Shown one piece after another: positions 62,034-64,000 of a stretch of DNA of 64,000 bases; position 1 is the stretch's first letter, and every line of letters starts with the position of its first letter. The stretch is from an uncultured Selenomonadaceae bacterium (GTDB lineage Bacteria > Bacillota > Negativicutes > Selenomonadales > Selenomonadaceae): contig CAJOCQ010000011.1 in the NCBI GenBank assembly GCA_905233135.1, positions 101,465-165,464 of the forward strand. Direction: 5' to 3'. A model generated the notes under the pieces. That model was not told the DNA's origin, searched no databases, and worked only from the letters and a program-made list of their open reading frames with translations. Both the position numbers and the translations under genes were made by a program.

Positions 62034-63407
62034 TTAATTTGCAACTTCGGAAACAGGATTTTCTTCAGCAGGATTTTCTTCAGTATAATTTTCGTCAGAA
62101 GAATTTTCTTCGACGGGATTTTCTTCTTCAAGGAAAATAATTTTCGGCGGCGCACCGTCTTTAATGCATTCTTCGGTTACAATAACTTTTCGCGGCGCGT
62201 CAGTTTTCGGAATGTCAAACATAACTTCCAGCATTGTATCTTCAATAATTCCTTTGAGAGAACGTGCGCCTGTTTTGCGCTCGATAGCTTTTTTTGCGAC
62301 GGCTAAAAGTGCCGCTTCTTCAAATTCAAGTTGCACGTTATCCATTGCCAAAAGTTTTTGATACTGTTTGACGGGAGCATTTTTCGGCTCGGTTAAAATT
62401 CTAAGCAAAGAATGTTCATCCAATACTTCAAGCGTACAAATTACGGGCAGGCGTCCGATAATTTCTGGAATAATTCCATATTTCATTAAATCTTCGGGGC
62501 GTACTTGGTGAATCAGCTCATTAAATTTTTCGTCAGAATCTTCTTTGGGCGGAATATCGACGCCGAAGCCCAAGCTTGATTCGCCCTTTCTGATACGTTG
62601 TGCAACAATTTTATCAATGCCGACGAACGCGCCGCCGACGATAAATAAAATATTGCGCGTGTCAACTTTTATGGTTGGAGCTTCGGGGTGCTTACGTTGC
62701 CCGCGCGCGGTAAATTCTACAACGCTGCCCTCAAGCATTTTCAAAAGTCCTTGCTGCACGCCTTCGTGTCCCGGGTCTGCAGTGATTGAATTATTTTCGC
62801 CCGACTTACGCGCGATTTTATCAAACTCGTCAAGGTAAATAATTCCGTGTTCGGTTTTTTCAATATCTTGCCCTGCCGCGTAGTACAAATTTCTGACTGC
62901 AACTTCAACATCTGCGCCGACAAATCCAGCCTCCGTCAAGCTTGAGGCGTCCGTTACTGCAAACGGAATATCCAAAAGTTTTGAAAGGTGGCTTAACAGC
63001 GCAGTTTTGCCGCAGCCTGTAGGTCCCAAAATTATGACGTTTGATTTATCAATTTCTTCATCGGTGCCCGCGTGGTCAAGCCCGTATTTCATTCGCTTGT
63101 AGTGATTGTACACGGCAACAGAAAGAATTTTTTTGGCGCGTTCCTGCTTGATAATGAATTGGTCAAGATATTCTTTAATAACGTGCGGCTTATTTTTTTC
63201 CAAAAGTTCGCCGAGATTGTCCGCGAAACTTCTTTTTGCGGAATGGTATTTTTCCATTTCGTCTTCTTGAATCATACGGTACAAATCTTTGATACAATTT
63301 TTGCAAACGCCGAAGCCTGTATTTGGGTCGAAAATAGGCGCGTCACTTCTAGTTTGAATTTTAACGCGGCGACCGCATAAGCCGCAGCGGAAACTTCCTA
63401 ATTCCAT
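62034..63407 (-). CDS. clpX: Divergent ClpX-type AAA+ unfoldase
   Basis: 457 residues. N-terminal zinc-binding domain ([13 protein letters not shown]), Walker [15 protein letters not shown], Walker [16 protein letters not shown] loop [15 protein letters not shown], an LGFG loop for ClpP docking and sensor motif [12 protein letters not shown]. Unusual points: the pore loop reads [15 protein letters not shown] where most ClpX have [20 protein letters not shown] replaces SGEGVQQALL; and the tail is acidic with EENP repeats. It may be a second ClpX paralogue. No clpP gene is adjacent. Ends 22 nt before the antitoxin ATG. Confidence 0.88.
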   Translation of the reverse strand: MELGSFRCGLCGRRVKIQTRSDAPIFDPNTGFGVCKNCIKDLYRMIQEDEMEKYHSAKRSFADNLGELLEKNKPHVIKEYLDQFIIKQERAKKILSVAVYNHYKRMKYGLDHAGTDEEIDKSNVIILGPTGCGKTALLSHLSKLLDIPFAVTDASSLTEAGFVGADVEVAVRNLYYAAGQDIEKTEHGIIYLDEFDKIARKSGENNSITADPGHEGVQQGLLKMLEGSVVEFTARGQRKHPEAPTIKVDTRNILFIVGGAFVGIDKIVAQRIRKGESSLGFGVDIPPKEDSDEKFNELIHQVRPEDLMKYGIIPEIIGRLPVICTLEVLDEHSLLRILTEPKNAPVKQYQKLLAMDNVQLEFEEAALLAVAKKAIERKTGARSLKGIIEDTMLEVMFDIPKTDAPRKVIVTEECIKDGAPPKIIFLEEENPVEENSSDENYTEENPAEENPVSEVAN

Positions 63408-63529
63408 TTATTTTAACTCCTTTAAAAAATTCAATAAAAAATCTTGCCAAGATTTTTGGCAACGTGTATAATACACCTTGCACTATTTGTGCGTCAACTT
63501 TTTTGTACTTTATAGCAGAGGTGTTTATT

Positions 63530-63730
63530 TTGAAAGATAACATTCATCCTAAATATTTTGAGGCAACTGTAATTTGCGGTTGCGGCAATACTTTTAAAAC
63601 AGGTTCAACCAAAAAAGAATTGCGCGTTGACGTTTGCTCAAAGTGCCATCCGTTTTTTACGGGGCGTCAACGTGATATGAAAGCCGGCGGGCGTATCGAG
63701 AAATTTAACAAACGCTATAAAAAAGGCTGA
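63530..63730 (+). CDS. rpmE: 50S ribosomal protein L31
   Basis: 66 residues from the TTG at 63530 (GAGGTG upstream). The zinc form: [20 protein letters not shown] and [17 protein letters not shown] with the Cys residues, ending KFNKRYKKG. Single-gene unit with a terminator-like hairpin downstream. Confidence 0.97.
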   Translation: MKDNIHPKYFEATVICGCGNTFKTGSTKKELRVDVCSKCHPFFTGRQRDMKAGGRIEKFNKRYKKG

Positions 63731-63738
63731 GTTATTTT

Positions 63739-63770
63739 TGGGGTCGGGGATTTTCCCGGCTCTTTTTTTA
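63739..63770 (+). terminator. Terminator-like hairpin after rpmE
   Basis: GGGGTCGGGGA, TTT, TCCCGGCTC with one mismatch, then T7. Confidence 0.7.
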
Positions 63771-63813
63771 TTTCGGCGTTAATGTAATTTTTCTATTTTA
63801 AATTTATAAATTA

Positions 63814-63901
63814 AATGTTCTTTCTTTTTTCCGAAGCAGAAAAAGAAAGAACCAAAGAAAAAGTGCTTTACCGAAATTGCGCCCGTTCAACTTTTTTCGC
63901 G
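63814..63901 (+). repeat. Dispersed intergenic element A, copy 10 (cut by the IS)
   Basis: TGTTCTTTC...GAAAGAACCA hairpin, then GCGCCCGTTCAACTTTTTTC, identical in design to copy 1 up to TTTTTTCGCG, where the sequence changes to the IS end. Confidence 0.8.
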
Positions 63902-64000
63902 TTCTAGGGGTTGTTGGTAAATTAAAAGTGGATAACAGAAGCGGCAAGATACACAAAATTCAAAAAGCAATCCGCCAATTTGTCGTAACGCGTTGCTATA
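63902..64000 (-). mobile_element. Left end of an IS5-type insertion sequence
   Basis: Sequence diverges from element A copy 1 after TTTTTTCGCG and begins TTCTAGGGGTTGTTGGTAAA, a plausible terminal repeat next to CTA(G). The transposase 3' end lies 20 nt inside. The rest is beyond the window. Confidence 0.65.
63922..64000 (-). CDS. IS5-type transposase, C-terminal 25 residues
   Basis: Partial frame reading IATRYDKLADCFLNFVYLAA then SVIHF and a stop at 63922. TRYDKLA..FL.FV.LAA is the usual end of IS5/IS1031-group DDE transposases. The catalytic region lies outside the window. Confidence 0.75.
   Translation of the reverse strand, partial: IATRYDKLADCFLNFVYLAASVIHF

Noticed and set aside
62012..62155. 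Longer start for the antitoxin-like gene
   Set aside because: Overlaps the clpX coding sequence in another frame and reads as Lys/Ile-rich nonsense derived from the EENP repeat DNA.

Overview
This window looks like a chromosome segment of an anaerobic, motile, Gram-negative-type Firmicute (Negativicutes / Selenomonadales-like). It combines Firmicute gene orders (rpoE-pyrG; rnhB followed by a hook-length-control-like gene; gatCAB) with a diderm envelope toolkit (MlaE, MlaF, MlaD, a TolC-type channel, TamB, BamA) and motility-linked genes (flagellin lysine methylase, YjfB). An NrdD-like small protein suggests anaerobic dNTP synthesis. The DNA is AT-rich, and TTG start codons behind strong Shine-Dalgarno sites are common.

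Layout. 1-7.1 kb (minus): DNA ligase (cut by the window edge), PcrA helicase, a two-receiver hybrid histidine kinase and a small GspC/PilP-like membrane protein. 7.4-12.5 kb (minus): CTP synthase, RNA polymerase delta-like protein, a secreted L,D-transpeptidase, a broken acetyltransferase gene with a G9 tract, and ArgS. 12.8-18.6 kb (plus): RNase HII, a Gln/Asn-rich repeat protein, GatC, an exported acetolactate decarboxylase and GatA. 18.8-23 kb: an accessory block between gatA and gatB (metallo-beta-lactamase-fold protein, EcoRI-type adenine methyltransferase, Rpn-type nuclease gene with a scrambled tail, DUF262-HNH protein). 23-32.3 kb: GatB, HAD phosphatase, a glycosyltransferase with a C9 tract, YbaK, CoaX, a RelE-type toxin-antitoxin pair, Dus, a BrnT/BrnA pair, SurE, RpsB and EF-Ts. 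32.4-42.9 kb: a nrdD-like gene split by an apparent group I intron, MscS, L19, QueE, an independent small RNA gene, biotin carboxylase, a double-glycine leader peptide, TyrA, DAHP synthase, an HPr-fusion protein, a glutaredoxin-like protein, a radical SAM protein and a hydrolase. 43-57.6 kb: MinCDE, the Mla genes, TolC, TamB, BamA and FliB. 57.7-64 kb: DXR, YjfB, HU, a CBS-domain membrane protein, tRNA-Ser, an orphan antitoxin, a divergent ClpX, L31 and the end of an IS5-type transposase.

Main discoveries. (1) A 203-nt insertion at 32460-32662 splits the nrdD-like gene. The exons rejoin in frame, and one intron segment can pair with both splice sites (P1 with a U-G at the 5' site, and P10), as in group I introns. 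(2) The two 9-nt G/C homopolymers that I noticed both lie at the 5' coding ends of glycan-type modifying enzymes, which suggests phase variation. (3) About ten copies of a hairpin-led intergenic element show compensatory changes in their stems. One copy is cut by the IS. (4) Three further families of short repeats fill the spacers between genes of apparent operons.

All identifications come from reading the sequence without database searches. Family names are recognition calls, and confidence values reflect that.
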